Below are positions 8,594 through 18,019 of a stretch of DNA of 58,287 bases, piece after piece. The position numbers were made by a program, and so were the translations under genes. Origin of the DNA: Fidelibacterota bacterium (lineage in GTDB: Bacteria; Fidelibacterota; Marinisomatia; Marinisomatales; UBA1611); NCBI GenBank assembly GCA_018658715.1, contig JABHUQ010000066.1, forward strand, positions 1-58,287. Direction: 5' to 3'. The notes under the pieces are model-generated. The model was given only the letters and a program-made list of their open reading frames with translations, was not told the DNA's origin and searched no databases. Position 1 is the stretch's first letter. The number at the start of each line of letters is the position of its first letter.

Positions 8594-10003
8594 ATGGATT
8601 TATTAAATATTCTAGACCAAACTATGTCAACCTTTTCTGGAATGATGTGGGGAACGCCTCTTATCATTCTATTAGTAGGTGGCGGATTCTTTTTTACAAT
8701 TTATAGTCGATTTATTCCATTTCGACATTTTCCTCATGCAATTCAAATATTACGGGGGAAATATGATGATGAAAATGATCCGGGGCAAATTTCACACTTT
8801 GAAGCATTATCTTCTGCATTAGCTAGTACAGTTGGTATGGGAAATATTGGAGGAGTTGCATTAGCGATTCATACAGGTGGTCCCGGAGCCTTATTTTGGA
8901 TGTGGGTCAGTGCCATCATTGGAATGGCAACAAAATATTTTACATGCACATTAAGTATTATGTATCGTGGGAAAGATGATGCTGGAGAAGTACAGGGTGG
9001 CCCCATGTATGTAATAATAGAGGGAATTAGTAAAATTGATAAAGATGGATGGATTCTTAATAAAAAAGCTTACCCTGGATTAGGAAAAATTTTGGCCCAT
9101 CTTTTTGCTGTGGCAGGATTAGTTGGTTGCTTAGTTTTGTTTCAAGCCAACCAATTGGCTCAAATTGTACGTGACTTATTTTATCAACCGAATGGCATGT
9201 TTATATCCAACCCGATGATGGGCGACACTATTACAGGGATTGTAGCTGCTGGGATTGTTTCTTTGGTTATTTTCGGTGGAATAAAACGTATTGGAAAAGT
9301 GGCTTCAAGATTAGTCCCTTTCATGGTAATCATATATTTAGTGGCTGCCATTGCTATTTTGGGAAAACATTTTTCCGAAATTCCTACAATTCTATCATCT
9401 ATTCTATCAGATGCATTTACTGGTGACGCTGTTTTGGGTGGCTCCTTGGGGAGTATTATTATTATTGGTATCAAACGTGCGGCATTTTCCAATGAAGCTG
9501 GGATTGGGACAGAAGCTATGGCTCATGGGGCTGCAAAAACAAAAGAACCCGTTCGTGAAGGTTTGGTAGCTATGATGGGTCCATTCATTGATACAATTGT
9601 TGTTTGCTCCATTACTGCATTTGTGATTTTAGCATCTGGTGTGGACTTTCATGGGGATAATGGCGTTACATTAACAGTCATGGCTTTTAAGTATGAATTA
9701 GGTTTATTGGGGGAAATTATTTTAGTCATTGCCGTATTGAGCTTTAGTCTATCCACCATGTTTGGTTATTCTTATTATGGTCGTAAATGTACCAGTTATC
9801 TTTTTGGGTCAAAGGCGAAACCCATTTACAATTATTTTTATGTGGGGACGATTATATTAGCGTCAGTCATTTCTATTGATATTGCCATTAATCTGATTGA
9901 TGGGATGTTTGCTTTAATGGCAATACCAACTATGACTTCAGCTATCCTATTATCACCAAAAGTAATGGCTGAAACACGTCGATATTTTTCGACGTTGAAA
10001 TAG
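8594..10003 (+). CDS. Sodium:alanine/glycine symporter (AGCS family)
   Basis: 469 residues with about ten hydrophobic helices. The family signature is clear near the N-terminus: GTPLIILLVGGGFFFTIYSRF, then ALSSALASTVGMGNIGGVALAIHTGGPGALFWMWVSA and GGPMYVI. A second conserved stretch reads KRAAFSNEAGIGTEAMAHGAAKT. AGCS transporters import alanine or glycine with Na+ (some use H+) across the inner membrane. It stands alone between two minus-strand genes and ends 8 bases before the end of convergent prmA. The last codons form a perfect 7-base hairpin (ACGTCGA/TCGACGT, 9976-9995) that may mark the transcript end, although no T-run follows. Substrate is inferred from the family only. Confidence 0.94.
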   Translation: MDLLNILDQTMSTFSGMMWGTPLIILLVGGGFFFTIYSRFIPFRHFPHAIQILRGKYDDENDPGQISHFEALSSALASTVGMGNIGGVALAIHTGGPGALFWMWVSAIIGMATKYFTCTLSIMYRGKDDAGEVQGGPMYVIIEGISKIDKDGWILNKKAYPGLGKILAHLFAVAGLVGCLVLFQANQLAQIVRDLFYQPNGMFISNPMMGDTITGIVAAGIVSLVIFGGIKRIGKVASRLVPFMVIIYLVAAIAILGKHFSEIPTILSSILSDAFTGDAVLGGSLGSIIIIGIKRAAFSNEAGIGTEAMAHGAAKTKEPVREGLVAMMGPFIDTIVVCSITAFVILASGVDFHGDNGVTLTVMAFKYELGLLGEIILVIAVLSFSLSTMFGYSYYGRKCTSYLFGSKAKPIYNYFYVGTIILASVISIDIAINLIDGMFALMAIPTMTSAILLSPKVMAETRRYFSTLK

Positions 10004-10024
10004 TTGAAGTATTATTGACTATTT
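9976..10024. terminator. Two tandem hairpins at the agcS/prmA convergent junction
   Basis: ACGTCGA (9976-9982) pairs with TCGACGT (9989-9995), and AAATAGT (9998-10004) pairs with ACTATTT (10018-10024). The second overlaps both stop codons. Neither has a long T-run, so a role in ending or protecting the two transcripts is a guess from position. Confidence 0.3.
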
Positions 10025-10893
10025 GAGAGTAATACCCATCCATCTTTTTTATCGGTAATTGAAAGATTTATCCATTTTGAATAACACTGAATCACATCTT
10101 CAACTTGTTCTTCAAGAATACCAGATAAAACCAATATTTCTCCAATGAGTGGCCCTATCTTGGGTGCCAATCGAATCAATATGACAGCCAAAATATTAGC
10201 AACAATAATTGTGTAAGATTCTTTGGGGCTAAATGAATTTGGATGATAAAAAGGAATCGCCAAACCATTTATTTCATTATTATGATTCGCATTTTGGAGA
10301 GCAAGTGGATCTAACTCAACTCCTTCAACATAAGATGTTCCTATCAATTCAGCGCCAATAGATAAAATTCCAGAACCACAGCCATAATCCAACATGGATT
10401 CATGACCATTTAAATTCTTTTCTAGCCATTTTAAACATAATTGGGTTGTAGGGTGGGAGCCCGTTCCAAATCCACTCCCAGGTTGAATTATAATGGATTT
10501 CCCAGAAAAAGACGTTTCAGATTCCCAAGTAGGTATAATTCGGAGTGAATCAGAAATACGAATTTCTTTGAATTGGGATTGGGTAAATGTAACCCAATCT
10601 TTATCTTCGAATATTTCTTCATGGTAGGCTGGAAGAGTCGTCAATTTTAATAGTGATTTAATGTCTAACATAAGTTGGTGAATATCTTGATTCGCATGAA
10701 GCAACAAAACAAGATTATGTGTATTTCCTGTGATGGATATTTTATGCTTGGGATCGTCAAACCAATTTGAATCAGATTCATTTTGTTTATCTAAAATTGT
10801 AAATGATAATATATCTAGAATAGATAAAATATCTGAAACTAGATTTAAATCCATATTTGGGAGGTCAAGAGTAATGTTTTTCCACGCCTTCAT
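10012..10893 (-). CDS. prmA: Ribosomal protein L11 methyltransferase
   Basis: Methylates ribosomal protein L11 using SAM. 293 residues, the usual length. The N-terminal third is a divergent substrate-recognition domain. The catalytic half carries GSGFGTGSHPTTQLCLKWL, the SAM-binding LDYGCGSGILSIGAEL, the acidic GVELDPLALQNA that binds the ribose, and IIVANILA, equivalent to the NILA/NPPY motif IV. The start lies 20 bases from the divergent murQ start, so their promoters must overlap each other or the opposing coding sequence. Confidence 0.93.
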   Translation of the reverse strand: MKAWKNITLDLPNMDLNLVSDILSILDILSFTILDKQNESDSNWFDDPKHKISITGNTHNLVLLLHANQDIHQLMLDIKSLLKLTTLPAYHEEIFEDKDWVTFTQSQFKEIRISDSLRIIPTWESETSFSGKSIIIQPGSGFGTGSHPTTQLCLKWLEKNLNGHESMLDYGCGSGILSIGAELIGTSYVEGVELDPLALQNANHNNEINGLAIPFYHPNSFSPKESYTIIVANILAVILIRLAPKIGPLIGEILVLSGILEEQVEDVIQCYSKWINLSITDKKDGWVLLSNSQ

Positions 10894-10913
10894 GAAGTTG
10901 TAATTTACGGGTC

Positions 10914-11819
10914 ATGAAATCACGTGGCGAACTTAAAACTGAGAAACAAAATCCGAAATCTTCTACAATTGATTCAATGTCAATTAATGAAATATTGGTT
11001 ACCATTAATCAAGAAGACCAAGCAATTGCATCTGCTGTAGAATGTGCAATCCCTGAAATTGAGAAAACAGTTGAATTCACAGTAAACTCTATCAGAAAGG
11101 GGGGACGTGTTTTTTATGTAGGTGCTGGTACCAGTGGACGACTAGGTGTATTAGATGCATCTGAAATTCCGCCCACATATTCTGCACCAAAGGGACTATT
11201 TATTGGTGTTATAGCTGGAGGAGAACCTGCACTTACAAATTCAATTGAAGGAGCAGAAGATAAACCGGAAGCTGCTTTACAAGATTTACAAAAATATAAT
11301 ATTAATGAAAATGATACATTAATTGGTATATCATGTAGTGGAGCTGCAGATTACGTGGTTTCAGCTTTAGATCATGCAAAAGAAAATGGAGCAAAAACAA
11401 TCTATCTTGTAACCAATCCAAACCCATATAAAATGACACGGGTAGATATGATCATTCGGGCAATCACAGGTCCAGAAGTGGTAACTGGATCTACGCGTAT
11501 GAAGGCCGGAACAGCTACAAAACTAATATTAAATATGATTTCGACGGCAACTATGATTAAACTGGGGAAAGTGTATGGAAACCTAATGGTCGATCTTATG
11601 GCTGTAAATGATAAATTAGTTGATCGTGGAACACGTATTATTCACGAAGTAACTGGAATTGATTATACTCAATCAGGAAAATTATTAACGGAATCTGGCA
11701 TGTCAGTGAAGACAGGTATTGTAATGGGAATGTTAGATTGTTCCAAAGCAGCAGCAGAACAGGCGCTTGAAGAACAAGATGGTTTTCTTCATCGAGTCAT
11801 TTCCAATCAAGATAACTAA
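10914..11819 (+). CDS. murQ: N-acetylmuramic acid 6-phosphate etherase
   Basis: Cleaves the lactyl ether of N-acetylmuramic acid 6-phosphate to give GlcNAc-6-phosphate, a step in peptidoglycan recycling. 301 residues. The SIS-domain signature VGAGTSGRLGVLDASEIPPTY, the GGEPAL and EGAED segments (with the expected acidic catalytic residue) and TGSTRMKAGTATK are all present. It heads the plus-strand run that continues with phosphohexomutase, but a 79-base gap separates them. No MurNAc phosphotransferase (MurP) or anhydro-MurNAc kinase (AnmK) gene is nearby, so the source of its substrate is not shown here. Confidence 0.95.
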   Translation: MKSRGELKTEKQNPKSSTIDSMSINEILVTINQEDQAIASAVECAIPEIEKTVEFTVNSIRKGGRVFYVGAGTSGRLGVLDASEIPPTYSAPKGLFIGVIAGGEPALTNSIEGAEDKPEAALQDLQKYNINENDTLIGISCSGAADYVVSALDHAKENGAKTIYLVTNPNPYKMTRVDMIIRAITGPEVVTGSTRMKAGTATKLILNMISTATMIKLGKVYGNLMVDLMAVNDKLVDRGTRIIHEVTGIDYTQSGKLLTESGMSVKTGIVMGMLDCSKAAAEQALEEQDGFLHRVISNQDN

Positions 11820-11898
11820 ATGGGTTGTTTCTTATTGGGAAATCCATTTTGAATTCGTGTAATTTCATCAATCAAATATTTTAAGAATAAGGAATAAA

Positions 11899-13269
11899 AT
11901 GCACATTAATAAATATATCTTCCGCGAATATGATATTCGGGGAAAAGTAGAAGAAGATTTTCCACCCCATGTTGTTGTATCGCTGGGGAAAGCATTTGGG
12001 ACACATATAAAACGATCTGGTGGACAAGAAATTGCATTAAGTGGAGATATTCGCCTAACAACACCTTCTCTCATGGAATCATTTGCTGAAGGCGTTTTAT
12101 CCACGGGGACTGATGTTATTAATTTAGGTTTATTGCCTACACCAGCTAATTATTATAGTATGTTTAAATTAGGTGTTTTTGGAGCCGTTCAGATTACTGG
12201 AAGCCATAATCCGCCAGAATTTAATGGATTTAAAATGTCCATAGAGCGAGGAGCTGTGTATGGTCAGGCGATTCAATCTTTAAAAGAATTAATCGAAAAT
12301 AACGATTTCGAAACAGGGGAAGGAAGTGAAGCTCGATATAATATTAATGATGATTACAATCGTATGATACGGAGTAAAATTAATATTGAACGCCAACTTA
12401 AAGTGGTCATGGACTGTGGTAATGCAGCCGCTTGTTTAAATGCACCAGAAATATTTAATGGTATGAATAATGTTGAAGTAACTGAACTTTATTGTGATGC
12501 TGATGGAACATTTCCAAATCATCATCCTGATCCTACTGTTGAAAAAAACCTAAAAGATTTAATCGCAGAAGTTACATCTGGAGATTATGATTTAGGGTTC
12601 GCTTTTGATGGTGATGCTGATAGGGTTGGCGTTGTAGATGAAAAAGGTCAAGTTATTTGGGCTGATCAATTGATGGCTCTTTTCCTTCCTGAAATTGTAG
12701 AGCCAGGTGATGAAATATTATTTGATGTTAAATGTTCTCAAGCTCTGGAAGAATCTATCGAAAAAGTAGGTGGTATACCTGTCATGTGGAAAACAGGACA
12801 CTCTCTCATTAAGCAAAGAATGGCAGAATTAAAATGCAAATTTGGTGGAGAAATGAGTGGACACATCTTTTTTGCCGATGACTTTTTTGGGTTTGATGAT
12901 GCGATTTATGTAGCTGCACGAGTAATGCAACTTGTATCGCGATCTGACAGAAAATTATCTGAAATAGCAGCCGAATTACCTAAATATTTTTCTACACCAG
13001 AAATGCGTTTAGATTGCGGTACAGATGAAGAAAAATTTGTCATTGCAGAAAAAGCATTAGATTACTTTAAAGAAAATTATGATTGTAATACAATTGACGG
13101 TGTTCGAATAAAATTCGGTGATGGATGGGGACTTGTTCGTTCATCTAATACCCAACCCGTCATTGTAACAAGATTTGAAGCAAATTCAATGGAACGGATG
13201 GAAGAAATAAAAGAACTCGTTCTAGGGAAATTAAAATCATTTGGTAACATTGGTATAGAAGATGAATGA
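11899..13269 (+). CDS. Phosphomannomutase/phosphoglucomutase
   Basis: Interconverts hexose 1- and 6-phosphates, feeding nucleotide-sugar synthesis for LPS and other glycans. 456 residues of the alpha-D-phosphohexomutase family. The four signatures are visible: the phospho-serine loop TGSHNPP (Ser102), the Mg-binding DGDADR (237-242), the sugar-binding GEMSGH (317-322) and the phosphate-binding RSSNTQP near the C-terminus. GEMSGH fits dual-specificity ManB/AlgC enzymes. AAGGA precedes the ATG. Its stop overlaps the next start as ATGA, so it is coupled to the polyprenyl synthase. Confidence 0.94.
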   Translation: MHINKYIFREYDIRGKVEEDFPPHVVVSLGKAFGTHIKRSGGQEIALSGDIRLTTPSLMESFAEGVLSTGTDVINLGLLPTPANYYSMFKLGVFGAVQITGSHNPPEFNGFKMSIERGAVYGQAIQSLKELIENNDFETGEGSEARYNINDDYNRMIRSKINIERQLKVVMDCGNAAACLNAPEIFNGMNNVEVTELYCDADGTFPNHHPDPTVEKNLKDLIAEVTSGDYDLGFAFDGDADRVGVVDEKGQVIWADQLMALFLPEIVEPGDEILFDVKCSQALEESIEKVGGIPVMWKTGHSLIKQRMAELKCKFGGEMSGHIFFADDFFGFDDAIYVAARVMQLVSRSDRKLSEIAAELPKYFSTPEMRLDCGTDEEKFVIAEKALDYFKENYDCNTIDGVRIKFGDGWGLVRSSNTQPVIVTRFEANSMERMEEIKELVLGKLKSFGNIGIEDE

Positions 13270-14234
13270 CTGACTTTCAACAACATATTCAATTGATTCG
13301 AGAAGAAGTAAATCGCGAATTAGCGAATTTACCTATTCCTGAAAATCCAAAATATCTTTATGATCCTGTACGATATTCATTACAAGGAGTTGGTAAACGT
13401 TTCCGTCCCATTCTGGTTCACCTTACTGGTCGGGCATTGGATGCCAATTCAGATGGACTTGCCAACTTAGCTTTAGCCGTAGAATTGCTTCACACTTTTA
13501 CATTGATTCATGATGATATTATGGATAATGATGATACTCGCCATGGGTTACCAACGCTTCATAAAAAATGGGATGAATCCACAGCAGTGTTAGCTGGAGA
13601 TGCTATCTTTGTTTTGGCTCAACTAAAAGTAACTCTTATTGAAACCCATGCAACAGAAATAATGAATTATTTCAATAAAATAACATTAGAAATTTGTGAA
13701 GGACAAGCTTGGGATAAAGAATTCGAAAATGATTTAACCATTTCTGAAGAAAGTTATCTGAAAATGATTGATTGTAAAACAGGCGCTTTATTAGGCTCCT
13801 GCGCTGCATTGCCTGCAATTATGGAAGGGTTAAACGACACAACTGTTCAAAGCTTGGATCAATTTGGACGTCAACTTGGGCGAGGATTTCAACTCCAAGA
13901 TGATTTGTTGGAACTTATTTCTAGTCCTGAAGAAATGGGAAAAAGTTTAGGGAGTGATTTGGCAGAAGGGAAGCAGACATATCCTGTAATTTTAGCTCGA
14001 ACGCAATTTGAAAAAGAATGGAATGAACTTACTTCACATTTCCAATCCAATCTAAACGGGGAATCATTGGAAGCAGTTAAAATATTTCTTAATGATTCAG
14101 GCATTGCGCAACAAACCATCAATAAATATGAGTCATATTTTAATGAAGCTCAAAATGCGCTACATATTATTCCTACAGAAAAAAGACATGATTTAGAATC
14201 ATTAATAAATCTTATTCAAAAAAGGACTTATTAA
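13266..14234 (+). CDS. Polyprenyl (geranylgeranyl/farnesyl-type) diphosphate synthase
   Basis: Condenses isopentenyl diphosphate onto allylic primers to make isoprenoid chains. 322 residues. The first Asp-rich motif DDIMD (83-87) follows ELLHTFTLIH, and GVGKRFRP gives the IPP-binding residues. The second motif reads QLQDDLLE (209-216), so the last Asp of the usual DDxxD is Glu. GKSLGSDLAEGKQTYPVI follows as expected. Product length cannot be read from sequence. It sits between two hexose-phosphate enzymes and overlaps the upstream gene by 4 bases, which may link lipid-carrier supply to sugar-precursor supply. Confidence 0.9.
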   Translation: MTDFQQHIQLIREEVNRELANLPIPENPKYLYDPVRYSLQGVGKRFRPILVHLTGRALDANSDGLANLALAVELLHTFTLIHDDIMDNDDTRHGLPTLHKKWDESTAVLAGDAIFVLAQLKVTLIETHATEIMNYFNKITLEICEGQAWDKEFENDLTISEESYLKMIDCKTGALLGSCAALPAIMEGLNDTTVQSLDQFGRQLGRGFQLQDDLLELISSPEEMGKSLGSDLAEGKQTYPVILARTQFEKEWNELTSHFQSNLNGESLEAVKIFLNDSGIAQQTINKYESYFNEAQNALHIIPTEKRHDLESLINLIQKRTY

Positions 14235-14236
14235 GA

Positions 14237-15277
14237 ATGAGACATTCATTAGACCCAGCTAATATGTTTGGAGCCATTTCTAGGTTTTCAAACAATATGC
14301 TTGATGCCATCGAAATCGGAAAAAATGCAGAATTAAAACCATTAGCTAAGCCTATCCATAATATTGTTTTAGCTGGTATGGGCGGTTCGGCTATTGGTGG
14401 AGATGTTAATCGTGTATTGCTAAAAAAACAATTATCCGTTCCTTTTGTTGTATCACGGCATTATATATTGCCTAATTGGGTGAATGAAAATACATTAGTT
14501 ATTTGTTCATCTTATTCTGGAAATACGGAAGAAACTTTGGCTTCTACAGATCAAGCTATCGCAGAAGGCGCTCAAATGGTTGGTATAAGTACTGGTGGTA
14601 AAATAACTGAAAAGTTGGAATCAATTGGAAAAGATGTTGTTAAAATCCCAACTGGTCTTCAACCGAGAGCAGCATTAGCATTTTCATTTATTCCTATGCT
14701 TTATATTTTACATAAATATGGATTAATAAATAATAATTGGGAATCCAATTTAATATCTTCTATTCCTTTTTTAGCATCAAAGACGCATGAATACAATCAA
14801 GAGAATGATTCTAATCCTGCCTATGAAATGGCACAGAATATTCATACAAAAATTCCAATTATTTATGGTGAATCAGAATGGACATCCATAATTGCACTTC
14901 GGTATAAGGGACAGTTTTGTGAGAATGCAAAGATGCCAGCTTACCATAATGAATTGCCAGAATTAAACCATAATGAAATTGTTGGATGGGAAAAAAATGA
15001 TCATTTATTTAAGGATATGGTACTATTATGGCTTAAGGATGATGATGATCACACAAGGGTGAAATATCGCCAATCTATATCACAATCAATATTAAACGAT
15101 TTATCAATTCACCAAGAAACGATCGAGTGTAAAGGAGAAAATAGAATTGAAAGATTTCTTCATATGATTCACTATGGGGATTGGTTAAGTTATTGGTGCG
15201 CTATAGCCCATGGGGTTGATCCAAGTCCAGTGGTTAAAATTTCAAAATTAAAAGATGAGCTTGAAACTTTAGAATGA
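14237..15277 (+). CDS. Bifunctional phosphoglucose/phosphomannose isomerase (SIS-domain type)
   Basis: Interconverts fructose-6-phosphate with glucose- or mannose-6-phosphate. 346 residues in two SIS folds. Visible are MGGSAIGGDVNR, the phosphosugar loop CSSYSGNTEET, GLQPRAALAFSFIPML, the ELNHNEIVGW block with its catalytic Glu and His, and a closing C-terminal lysine-rich helix. This is the family first described in archaea and also present in various bacteria. It begins 2 bases after the polyprenyl synthase stop and overlaps the BFN gene by ATGA. With the neighbouring mutase it completes a fructose-6-P to hexose-1-P route. Confidence 0.92.
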   Translation: MRHSLDPANMFGAISRFSNNMLDAIEIGKNAELKPLAKPIHNIVLAGMGGSAIGGDVNRVLLKKQLSVPFVVSRHYILPNWVNENTLVICSSYSGNTEETLASTDQAIAEGAQMVGISTGGKITEKLESIGKDVVKIPTGLQPRAALAFSFIPMLYILHKYGLINNNWESNLISSIPFLASKTHEYNQENDSNPAYEMAQNIHTKIPIIYGESEWTSIIALRYKGQFCENAKMPAYHNELPELNHNEIVGWEKNDHLFKDMVLLWLKDDDDHTRVKYRQSISQSILNDLSIHQETIECKGENRIERFLHMIHYGDWLSYWCAIAHGVDPSPVVKISKLKDELETLE

Positions 15278-15819
15278 TTCCTGTCAACGTAAAAAAAATA
15301 TCTTTTCATCCGCCGAGCAGAAGTTATGCGGTTATGTTAAAAGAAATTGAAGGGAATAGGATTTTACCTGTTATTGTTGGTTCCTTTGAAGCACAGGCAA
15401 TTGCTCTTGCGATGGAATATGTTGAAACACCCCGCCCACTCACTCATGACTTAATTGGTGCTGTCATTTCTGGTGTTGAAGCAAAATTAAAGACAATTAA
15501 AATCAGCCATTTAAGTGAAGGCGTTTTTTATGCAAATATGGAAATTGAAACGGATGAATCAGGTCAAAGCATCATTGACGCTCGTCCCAGTGATGCATTA
15601 GCAGTAGGATTACGTTTAAAGGTACCTATTTTTGTTCATGAAGATGTAATGGCCAAAGCAGGTGTTCCAGAAGATAGTATAGAAGATAAACCTGTGAAAA
15701 AAACAAAAATGAAAATATCAGTAAAAGAGATTGAAAAAAAATTGAAGCTTGCAATTGAGAAAGAAGAATATGAAAAAGCAGCTATTTTGAGAGATAAAAT
15801 TAAAAATATGACCGCTTAA
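15274..15819 (+). CDS. Bifunctional nuclease (BFN/DUF151) domain protein with C-terminal UVR motif
   Basis: 181 residues. Residues 1-130 match the BFN/DUF151 fold: LPVIVGSFEAQAIALAME, RPLTHDL, and DARPSDALAVGLRLKVPIFV. Some members have been reported to cut RNA and DNA. The last 35 residues, EKKLKLAIEKEEYEKAAILRDKIKNM, form a UVR motif as in UvrB/UvrC, a protein-protein contact helix pair. The real role of such fusions is uncertain. It overlaps the upstream isomerase by ATGA. Its stop shares TTAA (15816-15819) with the stop of convergent rnc, so the genes meet with no spacer at all. Confidence 0.88.
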   Translation: MIPVNVKKISFHPPSRSYAVMLKEIEGNRILPVIVGSFEAQAIALAMEYVETPRPLTHDLIGAVISGVEAKLKTIKISHLSEGVFYANMEIETDESGQSIIDARPSDALAVGLRLKVPIFVHEDVMAKAGVPEDSIEDKPVKKTKMKISVKEIEKKLKLAIEKEEYEKAAILRDKIKNMTA

Positions 15820-16532
15820 AAAACAGCTCCTAACGATTCTAATGCACCCTTTGCCGCAAGTTGTTCTGCGGCTTTTTTATTTGTGGCAATCCCAGTAGGA
15901 AAGGGATCGCCGTTAATCATGACTTGTACCTCAAATGTTTTTGAATGATCTGGTCCAGTAACATCCTTTACTTGAAAGGAAGGATTGCCAATGGATTCTT
16001 GATGACAATATTCAATCAGCTTTCCTTTATAATTCGTAGACATCCATGCATTTTCTCTATGAGCCCAAACAGTTTTCATGATTAATTTTTTACATGGCTT
16101 CATTCCACCATCAAGATACATGGCACCAATGAGTGCTTCAAATAAATTGGCTTGCTGTTTCTCGGCTATTTTATCTACAGTTAGATTGACACTTGGTTCA
16201 ATCTGTAAATGATCCATTAAATCCAACAATTTACCAATTTTAGCTAAATATGACTTTTGAACTAAAAAGGCACGACGCTGCGTTAATAATCCTTCGTCCC
16301 CTTCAGGGAATTCTTTCATGAGTACTTTACTAACAACAATATCTAAAACAGCATCACCTAAAAATTCCAAACGCTCATAATTTTCTCTTGGGCCAGATAA
16401 GATCGATTTATGGGTAAACGCTTGAGTTAAATATTCACGACGTTCAAATTGATATTGGATTTTCTTTTCTAAAGGAGTTAAATGTGCGCGGTTAAACGAA
16501 AAAAAGTCTATAATAGAATCAATTAGACCCAT
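15816..16532 (-). CDS. rnc: Ribonuclease III
   Basis: Cuts double-stranded RNA in rRNA maturation and mRNA decay. 238 residues from the chosen start. The signature NYERLEFLGDAVLD (51-64) holds the metal-binding acidic residues. A double-stranded RNA binding domain occupies about residues 165-235, ending in KKAAEQLAAKGALE. I chose ATG at 16532, which overlaps the fabF stop as TAATG; the longer frame would start 8 codons earlier with TTG inside fabF. Placement after fabF is common in bacteria. Confidence 0.95.
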   Translation of the reverse strand: MGLIDSIIDFFSFNRAHLTPLEKKIQYQFERREYLTQAFTHKSILSGPRENYERLEFLGDAVLDIVVSKVLMKEFPEGDEGLLTQRRAFLVQKSYLAKIGKLLDLMDHLQIEPSVNLTVDKIAEKQQANLFEALIGAMYLDGGMKPCKKLIMKTVWAHRENAWMSTNYKGKLIEYCHQESIGNPSFQVKDVTGPDHSKTFEVQVMINGDPFPTGIATNKKAAEQLAAKGALESLGAVF

Positions 16533-17764
16533 TAGCCAGAATATTTTTTTAGACAAATAACAGCATTATGTCCGCCAAATCCAAATGTATTCGATAAAGC
16601 AGCATTAATTGTAAATGATTGGGATTGATTTGGAATATAATCCAATTCACATTCTGGATCAGTCGTTTCCTGATTAATTGTAGGAGGTGCCATTTGTTCC
16701 AAGATAGATTTTACAGTTGCTACAGCTTCAATTCCACCAGCAGCTCCTAATAAATGTCCAGTCATTGATTTGGTTGAACTTACTTTGATTGGGTGGCTAC
16801 CAAATAAACTCTTGATAGCTGCGGATTCATTTTTATCATTAAAAGGAGTGGATGTCCCATGTGCATTAATATACTGAATATCTGTTATAGTTAATTCTGC
16901 ATCTTCAATAGCACGATTCATGGCTTTTTCTGCACCAGCACCACCAGGAGCAGGCTGTGTTACATGAAATGCATCGTCCGTTGCGCCATATCCCGCCAAT
17001 TCTGCCAAAATAGTCGCACCACGATTAAGTGCATGTTCTTCAGACTCAATGACAATCATTCCAGCACCTTCACCTAAAACGAAACCATCTCTATCTAAGT
17101 CAAAGGGGCGGCTTGCACGTTGCGGATCATCATTTCGTTGAGATAAAGCGCGCATATTTCCAAAACCAGCAATAGTTAATGGAGTAATACTAGCTTCGGT
17201 TCCACCAGTTATCATAATATCTGCATCACCATACCGAATAAGGCGTAACGCCATCCCAATGGCATCTGTAGCAGAAGCACAAGCGGATATAACTGTTTGG
17301 TTTGGACCTCGAAAACCCCATCGAATGGATAAATGACCACCAGCAATATTGGCAATCATTCTAGGGACAAATTGTGGAGAAACACGGCGACCACCTTTAT
17401 TCATAATTATACCGTGTTGATCTTCCAATGTTTGAATGCCCCCAACGCCCGATCCAATGATTACTCCTGCTCGATCCAAATCTATCGATGTTAGATCTAA
17501 ACCAGATTGATCAATAGCTTCCTGCCCTGCTACAAGTGCGTAAACAGAAAATGGATCAAGTTTTCGAACTTCTTTTGGGGTTAAAACAGGTTCAGGCGTA
17601 AAGTTTGATAATTCGCCGGCAATACTTACTCTTAAATCATCTGTATCAAAATAACTAATAGGACCAATTCCACTTTGCCCCGCAATTAAAGCAGACCAAA
17701 ATGAGTTCACATTATTACCATTTGGGGCGAGAACGCCCAATCCTGTTACAACAACTTTACGCAT
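16532..17764 (-). CDS. fabF: 3-oxoacyl-ACP synthase II
   Basis: Elongating condensing enzyme of type II fatty acid synthesis. 410 residues. The Cys-His-His active site is complete: Cys162 in SACASATDAIG, His302 in NAHGTSTPFND and His337 in MTGHLLGAAGG. GFGGHNAV near the C-terminus is typical. It lies 12 bases after acpP, its substrate carrier, and its stop overlaps the rnc start. Confidence 0.97.
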   Translation of the reverse strand: MRKVVVTGLGVLAPNGNNVNSFWSALIAGQSGIGPISYFDTDDLRVSIAGELSNFTPEPVLTPKEVRKLDPFSVYALVAGQEAIDQSGLDLTSIDLDRAGVIIGSGVGGIQTLEDQHGIIMNKGGRRVSPQFVPRMIANIAGGHLSIRWGFRGPNQTVISACASATDAIGMALRLIRYGDADIMITGGTEASITPLTIAGFGNMRALSQRNDDPQRASRPFDLDRDGFVLGEGAGMIVIESEEHALNRGATILAELAGYGATDDAFHVTQPAPGGAGAEKAMNRAIEDAELTITDIQYINAHGTSTPFNDKNESAAIKSLFGSHPIKVSSTKSMTGHLLGAAGGIEAVATVKSILEQMAPPTINQETTDPECELDYIPNQSQSFTINAALSNTFGFGGHNAVICLKKYSG

Positions 17765-17776
17765 AAATCTGCCTTA

Positions 17777-18007
17777 TTATTGGTGCTTTTCGATGTAATC
17801 TAATGCAGCACCGACTGTCATGATATTTTCAGCATCTTCATCTGGGATTTCAATTCCAAATTCTTCTTCAAATTCCATAATCAGTTCAACTGTGTCTAAA
17901 GAATCTGCACCTAGATCATCAATAAAATGAGCTTCTGGTTTTACAGCAGCTTCATCTACACCTAATTTGTCGATTACAACTTCTTTTATTTTGTCTAACG
18001 TTGACAT
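17777..18007 (-). CDS. acpP: Acyl carrier protein
   Basis: 76 residues, highly acidic. Ser36 in the DSLDTVEL motif carries the 4'-phosphopantetheine arm that holds growing acyl chains. A strong ribosome binding site (GGAGGAAT just upstream of the ATG) fits the high abundance of this protein. It lies between fabG and fabF with 12 bases on each side, the standard order. Confidence 0.98.
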   Translation of the reverse strand: MSTLDKIKEVVIDKLGVDEAAVKPEAHFIDDLGADSLDTVELIMEFEEEFGIEIPDEDAENIMTVGAALDYIEKHQ

Positions 18008-18019
18008 TATTCCTCCTGT

